64,000 nucleotides of DNA from JACCTU01 sp963798985 (GCA_963798985.1 CAWCVL010000007.1:124001-188000); one strand, 5' to 3'; shown: positions 1 to 10,604, numbered from the stretch's first letter. Numbers and translations: made by a program. Notes: generated from the letters alone by a model not told the origin.

Positions 1-841
1 CTCGCCGAAGCGCCGGATCTCGTCGTCGCGCAGGTGGACGCAGTGCGCGCACCAGACGTCGCCGGCGAGCCAGCCGAGCCGCTCGAGGTACTCGACCGGC
101 GTGCAGCCGTAGAGCTCGCGGCAGTACGCCTCCTCCTCGACCGTCTCGGCGAGGTGCGTGTGCAGCGGCAGGCCGAGCCGGCGCGCGAGCGCGGCCGACT
201 CCTCCATCAGCTCGCCCGTCACCGAGAACGGCGAGCAGGGCGCGACCGCGAGCTGGACGCGAGCGCCCGGCGCCGTGCTCGTGGAGCTCGCCCGCGAGCC
301 GCTCGGTGTCGGCGAGCACCGCGTCGAGGTCCTCGACGAGCTCGTCGGGCGGCAGCCCGCCGTCGGACTCGCCGAGGTCCATCGAGCCGCGCGAGGCGAC
401 GATGCGGACGCCGAGCTCGCGCGCCGCCTGCACCTCCGCCTCGACGAGCCCGGTCGCGGCCGCGCGGGAAGACGTAGTGGTGGTCGAACACCGTCGTGCA
501 GCCGGAGAGCGCGAGCTCGGCGAGCCCGGTGCGCGCGGCCGCGTACTCGGCCTCCGCGTCGATGCGCGCCCAGACCGGGTAGAGCTCGCGCAGCCACGTG
601 AAGAGGTCGGCCTGCTGCGCGCGCGCGCGCGTGAGCGTCTGGTAGAGGTGGTGGTGCGTGTTGACGAGCCCGGGCGTGACGACCGCGCCGCCGAGGTCGA
701 CGCGCTCGTCGCTCGTCGGGCTCCGCGCCGGCGCCGACGTCGCGCACGAAGCCGTCCTCGACGAGCAGCCAGCCGCCGTCGTGCTCGGTGCCGCGCGTCG
801 TCGATCGTCACGACGTGCGCGTTGGCGTAGAGCGTGCTCAC
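1..841 (-). CDS. 8-oxoguanine deaminase / AtzB-like amidohydrolase, partial and frameshifted
   Basis: This is a cytosolic metal-dependent amidohydrolase of the TRZ/ATZ type that deaminates oxidised guanine or related rings. The GTG start at 839-841 begins VSTLYANA, followed by the metal motif GLVNTHHHLYQTL, then a run ending SGCTTVFDHHYVFP. After a frame change it continues with RIVASRGSMDLGES, APCSPFSVTGELM and LHTHLAETVEEE. At least three one-base frame breaks (near 460, 275 and 785) interrupt one continuous homologous reading, so they look like sequence errors. The start overlaps the adenine deaminase stop as GTGA, indicating one purine-salvage operon. The C-terminus lies outside the window. 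Confidence 0.8.
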   Translation of the reverse strand, partial: MSTLYANAHVVTIDDARHRARRRLAARRGRLRARRRRRRGARRATSASTSAARSSRPGSSTRTTTSTRRSRARARSRPTSSRGCASSTRSGRASTRRPSTRPRAPGSPSSRSPAARRCSTTTTSSRAAATGLVEAEVQAARELGVRIVASRGSMDLGESDGGLPPDELVEDLDAVLADTERLAGELHEHGAGRSRPARGRALLAVLGDGRADGGVGRARAPARPAAAHAPRRDGRGGGVLPRALRLHAGRVPRAARLARRRRLVRALRPPARRRDPALRR

Positions 842-2542
842 ACCTCGAGCGGCACGAGCTCGAAGCGCGTCGACGTCGACGAGGCCGTGGTCGGTGATCT
901 TCAGGCTCGGGATCACCGAGAGCGCCAGGAACGCGAGCGACTGGAACGGCGAGGGCAGCGTGCAGCCGAGCTCGCGCGCCGCCTCGACGCACGCGCGGCT
1001 CGCGGCGACGACCTCGGCGAGCGGCCGGTCGGAGAGCAGGCCCGCGACCGGGAGCGGCAGCTCCGCGCGCACCTCGCCGCTGCGCGACGACGACGATCCC
1101 GCCGCCGAGCTCGACGAGCCGCTCGACCGCGCGCTGCAGGTCGTCGTCGTTCATCGCCGACGACGACGATGTTGTGCGCGTCGTGCGCGATCGTCGAGGC
1201 GAGCGCGCCGTCGCGCAGCCCGAAGCCGCGCACGAGCCCGAGGCCGATCCGGCCGGTGCCGAGGTGGCGCTCGACGACGGCGATCTTCGCGAGGTCGCGC
1301 GCGGCGTCCGCGACGACCTGTCCGTCGCGAACCGTCGGCTCCTCGACGAGCGCCTCGGTGACGATCTGGTCGGGCACGACGCCGATCACGCGCACCTGGC
1401 CGCCCGCCGAGCGGCAGCGCGAAGTCGCTCGTGCGACGTCGGCTGCGGCGCGGACGGTGTGCTTGACCCACTCCGGCACCGCGGGACGCTCGATCTCGCC
1501 GACGGGCAGGCCGCGCTTCAGCACGACGCTCCGGCTCGAAGCGCTCGAGGTCCGGCAGCACGAGCAGGTCGGCCTGGTAGCCCGGGCGCGATCGCGCCGA
1601 GGTGCGAGAGGCCGTGCCACGACGCGCCGTTCCGCGACGCCATCACGAGCGCGTCCTCGGGCGCGATCCCCTGCTCGACGCTCGCGCGGACCATCGAGTT
1701 GATGTGCCCCTCGTCGACGATGTGCTCCGGCTCGCGGTCGTCGGTGCAGAACGCGATCCTGCGCCGGGCCGAACTCGCGCGACGACCGGCAGCAGGGCGT
1801 GGAGGTTGCGCGCGGCCGACGCCTCGCGGATCAGCAGCCACATGCCCGGCGCGCAGCCGCTCGCGGCCCTCCTCGGCCGTGTACGCCTCGTGGTCGGAGC
1901 GGATCCCGGCCGCCGCGTACGCGTTCAGCTGCTTGCCGAGCACGCCCGGGCGCGTGGCCGTCGACGTGCGACGCGCCGTCGAGCCGGAGCTTCGCGAGCT
2001 CGCGCTCGTCGCCCGCGATCGACGCCGGGGAAGTTCATCATCTCGGCGAGCCCGATCACGCGCCGCCGGCGCAGCAGGCCTTCGAGGTCGCCCGGCGTGA
2101 GCTCGCGGCGCGGCGACTCGAACCGCGACGCGGGCACGCACGACGACGCCATCACGTAGACGTCGAGCGGCACCTCGTCGCACGCGTCGAGCAGCCAGTG
2201 GACGCCGTCGGTGCCGAGCACGTTCGCGATCTCGTGCGGGTCGGCGACGACCGCGGTCGTCCCGAGGGGCAGCACGAGCCGCGCGAACTCGTCGACGAGC
2301 AGCTTCGAGGACTCGAGGTGCATGTGCGCGTCGACGAAGCCGGGCACGACCCAGCGGCCCGAGGCGTCGAGCGTCTCCCGCCCCTCGTAGTCGCCGAGCC
2401 CGGCGATGAAGCCGTCGGCGATCGCGACGTCCGTCTCGAGCCATTCGCGCGTGAAGACGGAGAGCACGCGTCCGCCGCGGACGACGAGGTCGGCCGGCTC
2501 GTCGCCGCGGGCAACGGCGAGTCGGCGCGCGAGGTCGGTCAT
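838..2542 (-). CDS. ade: Adenine deaminase (frameshifted)
   Basis: Adenine deaminase converts adenine to hypoxanthine plus ammonia, feeding the xanthine dehydrogenase encoded next to it. The ATG at 2540-2542 starts MTDLARRLAVARGDEP. The metal-binding PGFVDAHMHLES and the family blocks DPHEIANVLGTDGVHWLL, FCTDDREPEHIVDEGH, DALVMASRNGASWHG and IAHDAHNIVVVG are all present in order. The span is about 568 codons, the usual Ade length. The reading changes frame at least five times (near 2025, 1955, 1840, 1760, 1530 and 1140), with homology resuming exactly each time, so these are probably one-base sequence errors. It is divergent from the molybdenum hydroxylase genes across a 28-bp gap. Confidence 0.85.
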
Positions 2543-2570
2543 CGGCTCCTAACGTACTACCCTAGGCGCC

Positions 2571-3353
2571 GTGGACGTCCTGAGTCCGCGCTCGCTGGAC
2601 GAGGCGCTGCGGCTGAAGGCGGAGCGGCCCGACGCCGTCCCGATCGCCGGCGGCACCGACGTGATGGTCGCGATCAACTTCGACCGGCTCCGGCCGGGCG
2701 CCCTGCTGAACCTGAACGAGGTGCCAGAGCTGCGCGGCTGGTCGCGCGAGAACGGGACGCTGCGGCTCGGCGCGGGTCTCACCTACGCGGAGGCGATGGA
2801 GGAGCCGCTCGCCGGCCTCCTGCCCGCGCTCGCGGAGGCGTCGCGCACCGTCGGCTCGCCGCAGATCCGGAACCGCGGCACGATCGGCGGGAACCTCGGC
2901 ACGTCGTCGCCGGCCGGCGACGCGCTGCCGCCGCTGCTCGTCGTCCGGCGCGGAGGTCGAGCTCGCGAGCGTCCGCGGCACGCGCGTCGTCGCGTTGACG
3001 GACTTCCTCGTCGGACCGAAGCAGAACGTCCTCGCCGAGGACGAGCTCGTCGTCGGGCTGCTGCGTCGAGACCGGCGGCAGGCAGACGTTCATGAAGGTC
3101 GGGCCGCGAAACGCGATGGTGATCGCGGTCGTCTCGCTCGCCGTTCGCGGTCGACGGAGAGCTTCGCGCGGCGTTCGGCTCCGCCGGGCCGGTGCCGACG
3201 CTCGTCCGCGCACCGCTCGGCGACGCCGACGTCGTTCCCCGACCGCGTCGCCGAGGCGGCCAGCCCGATCGACGACGTGCGCGGCACCGCCGCGTACCGG
3301 CGGCACGCGCTGCGCGTGCTGACGAAGCGCGCGCTCGACCGGTGCCGGCGTGA
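2571..3353 (+). CDS. Xanthine dehydrogenase-type FAD-binding subunit (frameshifted)
   Basis: This is the FAD subunit of a molybdenum hydroxylase (CoxM/CutM/XdhB family), which passes electrons from the iron-sulfur subunit to the acceptor. The GTG start gives MDVLSPRSLDEAL. The FAD motifs PIAGGTDVMVAI and IRNRGTIGGNLGTSSPAGD are clear, and the C-terminal domain follows with LTDFLVGPKQ and AYRRHALRVLTKRAL. An extra C near 2953 and further breaks near 3060 and 3145 split the frame. The stop is inferred as the TGA that overlaps the next GTG start; the last break prevents reading it directly. It is the first gene of a plus-strand three-subunit operon. Confidence 0.8.
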
Positions 3354-3804
3354 AGATCGAGCTGACCGTCAACGGCGAGCAGCGCGAGGCCGACGTCTGG
3401 GCGGGCGAGAGCCTCCTCTTCGCGCTGCGCGAGAGGCTCGGCCTGCCCGGGTCGAAGAACGCCTGCGAGCAGGGCGAGTGCGGGTCGTGCTCGGTGCTGC
3501 TCGACGGCACGCTCGTCTGCGCGTGCCTCGTGCTCGCGGCGCAGGCCGACGGCCACGAGGTCGTCACCGTCGAGGGGCTCGCCGAGAACGGCGAGCTGCA
3601 CCGCGTGCAGGAGGCGTTCGTCGAGGCGGGCGCGGTGCAGTGCGGCTTCTGCACGCCGGGCCTCGTCGTCGCCACCGCGGACCTGCTCGCGCACAACCCG
3701 CAGCCCGAGCGACGACGAGATCCGCGAGGCGCTCTCCGGGCAACCTCTGCCGCTGCACGGGCTACTCGAAGATCTTCGACGCGGTGCGGCTGGCGGCCGA
3801 GTGA
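3350..3804 (+). CDS. Xanthine dehydrogenase-type 2Fe-2S subunit (frameshifted near C-terminus)
   Basis: This is the small [2Fe-2S] subunit of the molybdenum hydroxylase, about 150 aa. The plant-type ferredoxin cluster is ACEQGECGSCSVLLDG with a downstream Cys in LVCACLV, and the second cluster is QCGFCTPGLVV followed by GNLCRCTGYSKI. The GTG start encodes MKIELTVNGEQREAD. Two small indels at about 3710 and 3738 shift the frame before the last cluster, but the reading resumes and stops at TGA 3802-3804. It overlaps the molybdenum subunit start by four bases. Confidence 0.88.
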
Positions 3805-6006
3805 GCAAGACGCTCCCGCTCGGCCGGGTCGGCGAGAGCGTCATGCGCGTCGACGGGATCCCGAAGACGACGGGCGAGTTCGCGTACTCGAGCGACCTCT
3901 ATGCCGCCGGGATGCTCTGGGGCCACACGCTGCGCAGCCCGCACGCGCACGCGCGCATCGTCGAGATCGACCTGAGCGACGCGCTGACGTCGCCGGGCGT
4001 GCACGCCGTGCTGACGCACGAGGACGTCCCCGGACAGAAGCGCTACGGCCTCGAGTTCCCCGACCAGCCGGTGCTCGCGTTCGAGCGGGTGCGCTACTTC
4101 GGCGAGCCGGTCGCGCTCGTCGCCGCCGAGCATCCCGAGCAGGCGCGGCGAGCCGCGGAGCGGATCACGATCGACTACGAGCCGCTCGAGCCCGTGGTCG
4201 ACATGGAACGCGCCATGGAGCAGGAGCCGATCCACGACCAGCGCTGGACGCACGGCCACGGCTACCTCGACGACCCGCGCCCGAACGTCGTCCGCCACAT
4301 CGTGATCCGCCACGGCGACCCGGACACGAGCGGCGACGTGTCCGTCTCCGGCGTCTACGAGCTCGGGATCCAGGACCAGGCGTTCCTCGGCCCCGAGTCC
4401 GGGCTCGCGGTCCCCGACGGCGAGGGCGGCGTCGACATCTACGTCGCGACGCAGTGGCTGCACGTCGACCGCGACCAGATCGCGCCCTGTCTCGGCCTCG
4501 AGCCCGAGCACGTGCGCATCCACCTCGCCGGCGTCGGCGGCGCGTTCGGCGGGCGCGAGGACCTCTCGATGCAGATCCACAGCGCGCTGCTCGCGCTGCA
4601 CACGAGCCGGCCGGTGAAGATGGTCTACAACCGCGAGGAGTCGTTCGTCGGCCACGTGCACCGGCATCCCGCGAGGATCTGGGCCGAGCACCGCGCCGAC
4701 CGCGACGGGAAGCTCGTCTGCGTGCGCATGCGGATCCTGCTCGACGGCGGCGCGTACGCGTCCTCGCTCGACCGCGGTGACGTCGAACGCCGCGGCGTTC
4801 GCGTGCGGCCCGTACGCGGTCGCGAACGCGCTGCTCGAGTCGACGTGCGTCTACTCGAACAACCCGCCCTGCGGCGCGATGCGCGGCTTCGGCGCCGTGC
4901 AGACGTGCTTCGCCGCCGAGGCGCAGATGGACAAGCTCGCGGAGGCGCTCGGGCTCGATCCAGTCGAGCTGCGGCTGCGGAACGCGCTCGCGCCGGGCGA
5001 CGAGCTCCCGACCGGCCAGAAGCTCGAGGGCTCGCTGCCCGTCGCCGAGGTGATCCGCCGCGCCGCCGAGCTGCCGATCCCCGAGCCCGAGCCGCTCCCG
5101 CGGGAGGCGATCCGGCTGCCGGGCGGCGCGGGCAACACGACGCGCGGCGAGGGCGTGCGCCGCGGCGTCGGCTTCGCGGTCGGGTTCAAGAACATCTGCT
5201 ACTCGGAGGGCTTCGACGACTACTGCGCCGCGCGCGTGCAGCTGCGAGCAGACGGCAGCGCGGAGGTGCACTGCGCGGCGGCCGAGGTCGGGCAGGGCGT
5301 GTCGAACGTGATCGTCCAGGTCGCGCGAACCGAGCTCGGCACGGACGACGTCGTGCTCGCGCCGCACACGACCGCGACCGTCGACTCCGCCGGCTCGACG
5401 TCTGCTTCGCGCATGACCTGGATGGCCGCGGGCGCAGTTCAGTTCGCTTGTCGCGCCGCGCTCGAGGAGCGCGAGCGGAACGGGGGAGAGGTCGACGTCG
5501 AGCGGATCTACCGCCACCCGCGCACGAGCCCGCTCGACCCCGAGACCGGGCGCACGACGGGCGAGCGCTCGCACGTCGCGTTCGCGTGCGCCGCGATGCG
5601 GGTCGTCGCGGAGGTCGACGTCGAGCTCGGTCTCACGCGCGTCGTCTGGATCGGGACCGCGCAGGACGTCGGCGCTGCGATCAACCCGGTCGCGGTCGAA
5701 GGCCAGATCGAGGGCGGCACCGCGCAGGGGCTCGGGCTCGCGCTGATGGAGGAGATCCAGACCCGCGGCGGCCTGATCACGAACGCGAGCTTCACCGACT
5801 ACCTGATCCCGACCACGCTCGACATGCCGCCGATCGACTCCGTGCTCGTCGAGGTGCCGGAGCCGAGCGCGCCGTACGGCGTCAAGGGCGTCGGCGAGCC
5901 GCCGACGGTCGTCTCCACCGCCGCGATCGTCGCTGCGCTGCGGGACGCGACGGGACGGGAGCTCACGCGGGTGCCGGTCCGGCCCGACGACGTCGTCGGG
6001 CTCTAG
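3801..6006 (+). CDS. Xanthine dehydrogenase-type molybdopterin-binding subunit (one frameshift)
   Basis: This is the large catalytic subunit (about 735 aa), which binds molybdenum cofactor and hydroxylates purines or another heterocycle. Family motifs include KTTGEFAYSSDL, GVGGAFGGRED, NNPPCGAMRGFG, AAEVGQGVSNV and GVKGVGEPPTV; the Glu in the last is the expected catalytic base. An extra C near 4771 breaks the frame between LLDGGAYASSLD and TSNAAAFACGPY. Linkage to adenine deaminase supports a hypoxanthine or xanthine substrate, but CoxL-like relatives use other compounds, so the substrate is inferred. Confidence 0.85.
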
Positions 6007-6008
6007 CG

Positions 6009-6722
6009 TTGTTCGACCACGTCACGATTCGGGTCTCGGATCGAGTCGCCTCGCAGCGGTTCTACGACACCGTGTTGCGCACGGTCGGCATCGAGCAGAC
6101 CGGAGCCGACGACCACTTCGTCGAATGGGACGACTTCTCGCTCGCGGAGGCCGCGTCGGCGACGAGCCGCCTGCACGTCGCGTTCGTCGCGCCGACGCGT
6201 GGGCACGTGGACGAGTTCTGGCGGACCGGCACCGAGGCCGGGTATCGCGACGACGGCGCGCCGGGCTGGCGTCCGCAGTACCGCGAGGACTACTACGGCT
6301 CGTTCCTGCTCGACCCTGACGGCAACAGCGTCGAGGCCGTGCACCACGGTGCGATGCGGGGCGGAGGCATCGACCACCTCTGGATCAGAGTCGCCGACGT
6401 TGCTCAGGCGAAGCGCTTCTACGAGGTCGTCGCGCCGTTCGCGGGCTTCCGGCTCAAGGACGACACACCCGACCGCGTGCGCTTCGTCGGCGGGAGCGGC
6501 TCGTTCTCGCTCGTCGACGGGACGCCGACGCGGCCGTTTCACCTGGCGTTCGCGGCGGATGAGGACGCGATCGTCGAGGCGTTCCACGGTGCGGCGACCG
6601 CGGCGGGGTACCGGGACAACGGAGCGCCCGGCGAGCGCGCCGTCTACCACGAGGGCTACTACGGCGCTTTCGTGCTCGATCCCGACGGCAACAACGTCGA
6701 GCTCGTCAACCACAACCGCTAG
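6009..6722 (+). CDS. VOC-family protein with two glyoxalase-like domains
   Basis: This 237-aa protein contains two tandem vicinal-oxygen-chelate modules. The first starts LFDHVTIRVSDRVASQRFY and ends SFLLDPDGNSVEAVHH. The second starts GIDHLWIRVADVAQAKRFY and ends AFVLDPDGNNVELVNH. Each retains the His near the first strand and the Glu of the last strand, typical metal ligands. The start is a TTG two bases after the preceding stop. It is probably co-transcribed with the hydroxylase operon; its substrate cannot be told from sequence. Confidence 0.75.
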   Translation: MFDHVTIRVSDRVASQRFYDTVLRTVGIEQTGADDHFVEWDDFSLAEAASATSRLHVAFVAPTRGHVDEFWRTGTEAGYRDDGAPGWRPQYREDYYGSFLLDPDGNSVEAVHHGAMRGGGIDHLWIRVADVAQAKRFYEVVAPFAGFRLKDDTPDRVRFVGGSGSFSLVDGTPTRPFHLAFAADEDAIVEAFHGAATAAGYRDNGAPGERAVYHEGYYGAFVLDPDGNNVELVNHNR

Positions 6723-6785
6723 CTACTGGCTGCGCAAGTCGCGAATCCGCTCACGCGGATCCGCGACGCGCGAAGACCCCTAAAG

Positions 6786-6804
6786 GCGGCCGCTCCGCGG
6801 CCGC
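6786..6804. terminator. Bidirectional hairpin between convergent genes
   Basis: Two copies of the palindrome GCGGCCGC are separated by TCC, giving an 8-bp all-GC stem with a 3-nt loop. It sits between the VOC gene stop at 6722 and the peptidase stop at 6830, which converge. There is no strong T-run, so it is a structural rather than classic intrinsic terminator. Confidence 0.6.
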
Positions 6805-6829
6805 TCTCGCAGTCATTTCACATCGAGCG

Positions 6830-8244
6830 CTAGCCCACCCGGTCGCCCCGCCGGACATCCGCGTCCGTCGGCGCGTGCGCGAACCCGTCGCGGATCACGA
6901 TCGTGTCGCGGAAGAGGATCGGATACGTCTCGAGGTCCCGGTCCGCGACGTCGAACGTCGGCGAGTTCTGCACCTGGATGTGCAGGTGCGGCTCGTCCGA
7001 GTTCCCCGAGTCCCCGACGAGCCCGATCACCTGACCCGACACGACCGTGTCGCCGACGTCTACGCGCACACTGCCGCGCTTCAGGTGCGCGAAGAGCACG
7101 TACCGGCCCCCGCCGATGTCGATCACGACGACATTGCCCTCGGGGTGCTCCAGATCGCTGTCCCCGACCGGCGCGTCGGGCCGCGAGTCGACCACCATCG
7201 TGACCCGCGCCGTCGCCCGGCGCGGTCAGCCGCTCGTTGAACGCGTAGAAGTTCTCGAGGAGATCGGCGCCGCCGCGGTGCGTCTGGCCGTCCTCGACCT
7301 GGAGTAGGTCGACCGCATGCCGCTGCACGCGGAGCGGGTAGTGGCCGTTGACGAGCGCGCTGCGGCCGCCCGACGCGACGAACCACACGCGCTCGAGCGG
7401 GAAGTCGATCGTCGTCGGCGTCCTCCGGGCCGCGCTCGAGCTGCACGAGCTGAACGACGAGGAACAGCGAGCCGAGCGCGACGAGGACGTTGGACGCGAG
7501 CGAGATCCTCCTGCGCGGGACGAGCGCGAGCACGGCGAGCACAGCGAGCCCGATCCAGAACGCGAGCACGATGGTTCGCTGCGAGTCGGGGGCGATGAGC
7601 TCGTAGAGCGCGAACGTCCCCGGGAGGCTTGCGGCGCCGAGCAGACCGGCGAAGACCCAGACGTTCGCCGCCTGAGCGGCGTACGGGAGCCGGCGCAAGA
7701 GCCCGGGCTCGAGATCCTCCGTGCGTGCGTGCCGCACGCGCTGGGCGAGCAGGACGGCGGGTAGCACGACCGCGACGGCGACCATCGCGAGGAAAAGGTC
7801 GCCCGCGTGGTAGGACGCGACGAACGCGAGCAACACGGTGAGCATGAGGACGAGCTCGCGCTTGCCGAGCCGCGCGCGTCCGCTTCCCGCCGCCGTTTCC
7901 ACCGCGAGCGCGAACGCGAGGACGACGGCGGAGAGCACGCCTGCGAGCGTGAGGACGAGGTCGGCGTCCATCGTCCCGAACAGCAGCCCCGGCCCGGCCG
8001 CGAGCGGGACGAACGCGGCGAGGGCGGCGAACCCCAGCGCGACGTTTCGCTTCGAGGCCACGACCGCTCGGGTCGGCGCAGCCGCGTCGGGCTCGAGCGT
8101 CTTGAGGGCGAGCAACCCCAACACGAACACCGCGACGAACGCAGGCAGGCCAAGCGCGCCGAACACGCCGAGCAGCAGCCAACCGAGCGCGAGGGCGCCG
8201 AAGACGACGCGGCGCCGAGACGTCTCAGTCCAGGCGGAGCGCAC
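6830..8244 (-). CDS. Membrane-anchored M23 (LytM-like) peptidase, frameshifted
   Basis: The N-terminal part is a polytopic membrane region of about six hydrophobic helices, for example FGALALGWLLLGVFGALGL and LVLMLTVLLAFVASYHAGD. The C-terminal part is an M23-like domain with RHAVDLL, VDVGDTVVSGQVIGLVGD and the catalytic-type HLHIQVQN. Two extra bases (near 7420 and 7208) break the frame between these parts. It probably acts on cell-wall peptidoglycan outside the membrane, but the first zinc motif is HxxD rather than the usual HxxxD. The proposed GTG start at 8242-8244 overlaps the upstream methyltransferase by 20 bp, so the true start may be slightly downstream. Confidence 0.65.
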
Positions 8245-9694
8245 CGAGCTCGAGCAGCTCGTCGCAGAGGTCGAGCACGTCGCGCCGGAACTCTCTCAGC
8301 TCGTCGTCGTCGAGCTCGCGCAGGTCCGCGACGGAGTCCACGACGTCCTCGAGCGGAGTCTCCCCGTCGAGCAGGCCGAGGATCTCGAGCGCGTCCGGCG
8401 TCGTCTCGACGGCCGAGTTCGTTCCGGAGGCGAGGCCGACCACCGCGTCGGTCGGAACAGGAGCGTCGGCGGTGGGCTCGAGCTCGTGCTCGAGCCGGAG
8501 CGGCATCGCCACCGACAGGCTCGCCTCGAGCAGGTCGTTTCGACCGAGCTCCTCGAGCCGCGCTCGCGTCTCGAAGGCACGCACGATCTGGTCGCTCGCT
8601 TCCTCGACGTCGTCCTCGTCGATCGAGTCGACGCGGACGGTCGGCGTACCGCCGGCTCGTCGCTTGAGGATCACCGCGCCGTCGCTCACCCAGCGCACGC
8701 CGAGCTCGTCGAGGTAGCGCGCCCACTCGTCGAGCGCGGCACCGAAGGCCTCGGGGTCACCAGTGAGGTGGGAGTTCCACGCTGCGGCGTGACCGAGTGG
8801 GTCCGACTCCTCGGCGACGAGGATCCAGCTGTCGCAGCCCGTCCGCTCGGCCCAGGCGACGACGCGCTCGTCGGGCTCGTCCTCGTCCTCGGCGACCCAG
8901 CTGACGAGCATCGTGGCGAAGCCTCCCTCTGCGAGGTGCGCCGCCGACTCCGCGACGACCCGCTCCGAGACCTCGTCCGCCGTCCCGCCGGCGTCGCGGT
9001 ACGTCCAGCGCCGCTCGGGCGACACCACGTACGGCGCGTTGCAGGTGATCAGATCGAACGTCTCGCCTTCCACGGGCTCGAAGAGGCTGCCCTGGCGGAC
9101 CTCGATGTTCGTCAGTCCGTTGAGCGCGGCGTTCAGCCGCGTGAACTCGAGCGCGCGCGGGTTCACGTCGGTCGCGATCACGTGACCGGCGTGCGCGGCG
9201 GCGCGAAGTGCGTGGACGCCGCTCCCCGTTCCGACGTCGAGCGCACGCTCGACTCGGCTGCGGGGCGTCAGCGTGTCGAGCAGTCGCGCCGTCGGCGTGT
9301 ACGCCGCGACGTAATCGGCGGGGTCGTCGACGTCGCGGGAGAAGCCGTCCGCCGCGACGTACAACTCGTCGACCGGGAGGATCCGGGCTCGAGGAACAAC
9401 CTCGTCCCCGACGTCGGCGAGCCCTGCCGCCTCGAGCGAGTCCACCGCGTCACGGCCGAGCGCAGCAATCGCATCGTCCGTCGGGACCGGGCGTAGGAGA
9501 AAGAACGCCAGCACCACGGTCGCGAGCTTCGTTTCCGGGAGCAAGCGCTCGTTGAGCGGCACGTCCTCGACGCCGCCCGAGTAGGCGTCGTCGCCGAGCA
9601 GGTCGACAACGCCCGTCTCCGAGTAGCCGACTCGCCGCAGCGCGTCGCCGACGGTCGCTGCAGCGTGCTCGATCGTTCCGGTCTCGCTCGCCAT
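8225..9694 (-). CDS. Class I SAM-dependent methyltransferase with extended C-terminus
   Basis: This intact 489-aa protein has a HemK/PrmC-like methyltransferase core. The SAM motif is ALDVGTGSGVHALRAA, followed by VIATDVNPRALEFTRLNA and the catalytic-type ITCNAPYVVSP, a variant of NPPY. Residues 1-130 form an N-terminal domain with a run of hydrophobic residues and a YVAADGFSRDVDD segment seen in this family. The last 150 residues are acidic and do not match PrmC. It may modify a protein glutamine or another nitrogen, but the target is unknown. Confidence 0.75.
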   Translation of the reverse strand: MASETGTIEHAAATVGDALRRVGYSETGVVDLLGDDAYSGGVEDVPLNERLLPETKLATVVLAFFLLRPVPTDDAIAALGRDAVDSLEAAGLADVGDEVVPRARILPVDELYVAADGFSRDVDDPADYVAAYTPTARLLDTLTPRSRVERALDVGTGSGVHALRAAAHAGHVIATDVNPRALEFTRLNAALNGLTNIEVRQGSLFEPVEGETFDLITCNAPYVVSPERRWTYRDAGGTADEVSERVVAESAAHLAEGGFATMLVSWVAEDEDEPDERVVAWAERTGCDSWILVAEESDPLGHAAAWNSHLTGDPEAFGAALDEWARYLDELGVRWVSDGAVILKRRAGGTPTVRVDSIDEDDVEEASDQIVRAFETRARLEELGRNDLLEASLSVAMPLRLEHELEPTADAPVPTDAVVGLASGTNSAVETTPDALEILGLLDGETPLEDVVDSVADLRELDDDELREFRRDVLDLCDELLELGALRLD

Positions 9695-9725
9695 CGTCGC
9701 GAGATCATGCCGATTCGGAGCGGAC

Positions 9726-10604
9726 TTACGCTGCGAGCTCGGCTTTGCGGACCCGTTCGAAGCCGGCCGTCCCCAGCGCCTCGCTGTCGACGAGCCTGCA
9801 CATCCAGCCGTGTCCCTTGTTCGGGTCGGACTCGTCGTCCATGCTGCCGACGGACGCGAAGATGCGACCGTCGCGGAAGTTCCACTCCTCGATCTGGTCG
9901 TGGTCTCCCTCGACGTCCGCGCGGAAGCTCGCCAGGTCGGAGCGCAGCCGCTCCTTGACCGTCTCCAGCCACGTGTCGGGCGGGTCGCGGTCGGTGTCGA
10001 CGCCGCACTGCGTGATCAGGTCGTCGTCGATCTCGACCAGGGCCAGCGCGTCGATGAATCGCTCGGCCGCCTGCCAGTCCGGCTCCTCGCCCGGCTCGAG
10101 CGCAACGAGCTCGACCGAAAGGCCCTCCGCGGCGGCACGCGTGAGCGTTGCCGCGGCTGCTTCCGGGAGCTCGTCGTCGCTCCTCTGCGCGAGCGTGTGC
10201 TCGAGCTCGTGGTCGGGCAGGCCTCCGTCCGCCTCCTCGAAGTCGCGCTCGGCGACGAGGTCGAGGTACGGCTCGCCGTCCGCGTCGAAGGCCAGCTGCT
10301 CGTCGGCGACCTCCCACGTGACGGGGTGTCCGTCGAGCTCTGTCGCGAACGCGTGGCCGAGCCGAGGCGCCCCGGGCCTGAAGCGACGCAGCGCGCCGAG
10401 GTCCTCGTGTCCGTCGGGATAGCGGAGCCGCAGCCGGTAGCGCGCGAGCTTCGCCTGCGCGCGGTTCCCCTCGATGCGTTCGATCAGCCAGTGACGCCCC
10501 TCGAGCCGCACGACGTCGCCCGGCTCGAGGGGCTCGTCCGTTGCGTATTGGTGAACGTGCTCTTTCCCGGTGCGCCGCACGACCACGATCTCGTAGGCGC
10601 TCAT
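9726..10604 (-). CDS. Hypothetical protein
   Basis: This soluble protein of about 292 aa is not recognised. The N-terminal 60 residues (EIVVVRRTGKEHVH, GDVVRLEGRHWLIERI) look like a small beta-barrel, while the rest is acidic and mostly helical, ending WMCRLVDSEALGTAGFERV. The ATG start overlaps the stop of the acetyltransferase upstream by one base, so the two genes are co-transcribed. No signal peptide or membrane segment is seen. Confidence 0.7.
   Translation of the reverse strand: MSAYEIVVVRRTGKEHVHQYATDEPLEPGDVVRLEGRHWLIERIEGNRAQAKLARYRLRLRYPDGHEDLGALRRFRPGAPRLGHAFATELDGHPVTWEVADEQLAFDADGEPYLDLVAERDFEEADGGLPDHELEHTLAQRSDDELPEAAAATLTRAAAEGLSVELVALEPGEEPDWQAAERFIDALALVEIDDDLITQCGVDTDRDPPDTWLETVKERLRSDLASFRADVEGDHDQIEEWNFRDGRIFASVGSMDDESDPNKGHGWMCRLVDSEALGTAGFERVRKAELAA

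Noticed and set aside
219..1154. A 311-aa minus-strand reading across the two deaminase genes
   Set aside because: Its first part is frame-shifted adenine deaminase and its later part is the next gene; it is a mosaic of frames.
838..2542. Adenine deaminase as a true pseudogene
   Set aside because: All motifs stay in order at full length and frame breaks occur at similar density in neighbouring conserved genes, so sequence error is more likely.
3801..6722. One 973-aa reading that joins the molybdenum subunit to the VOC protein
   Set aside because: The middle is out of frame with the real molybdenum subunit because of an extra base near 4771; the two genes are separate.
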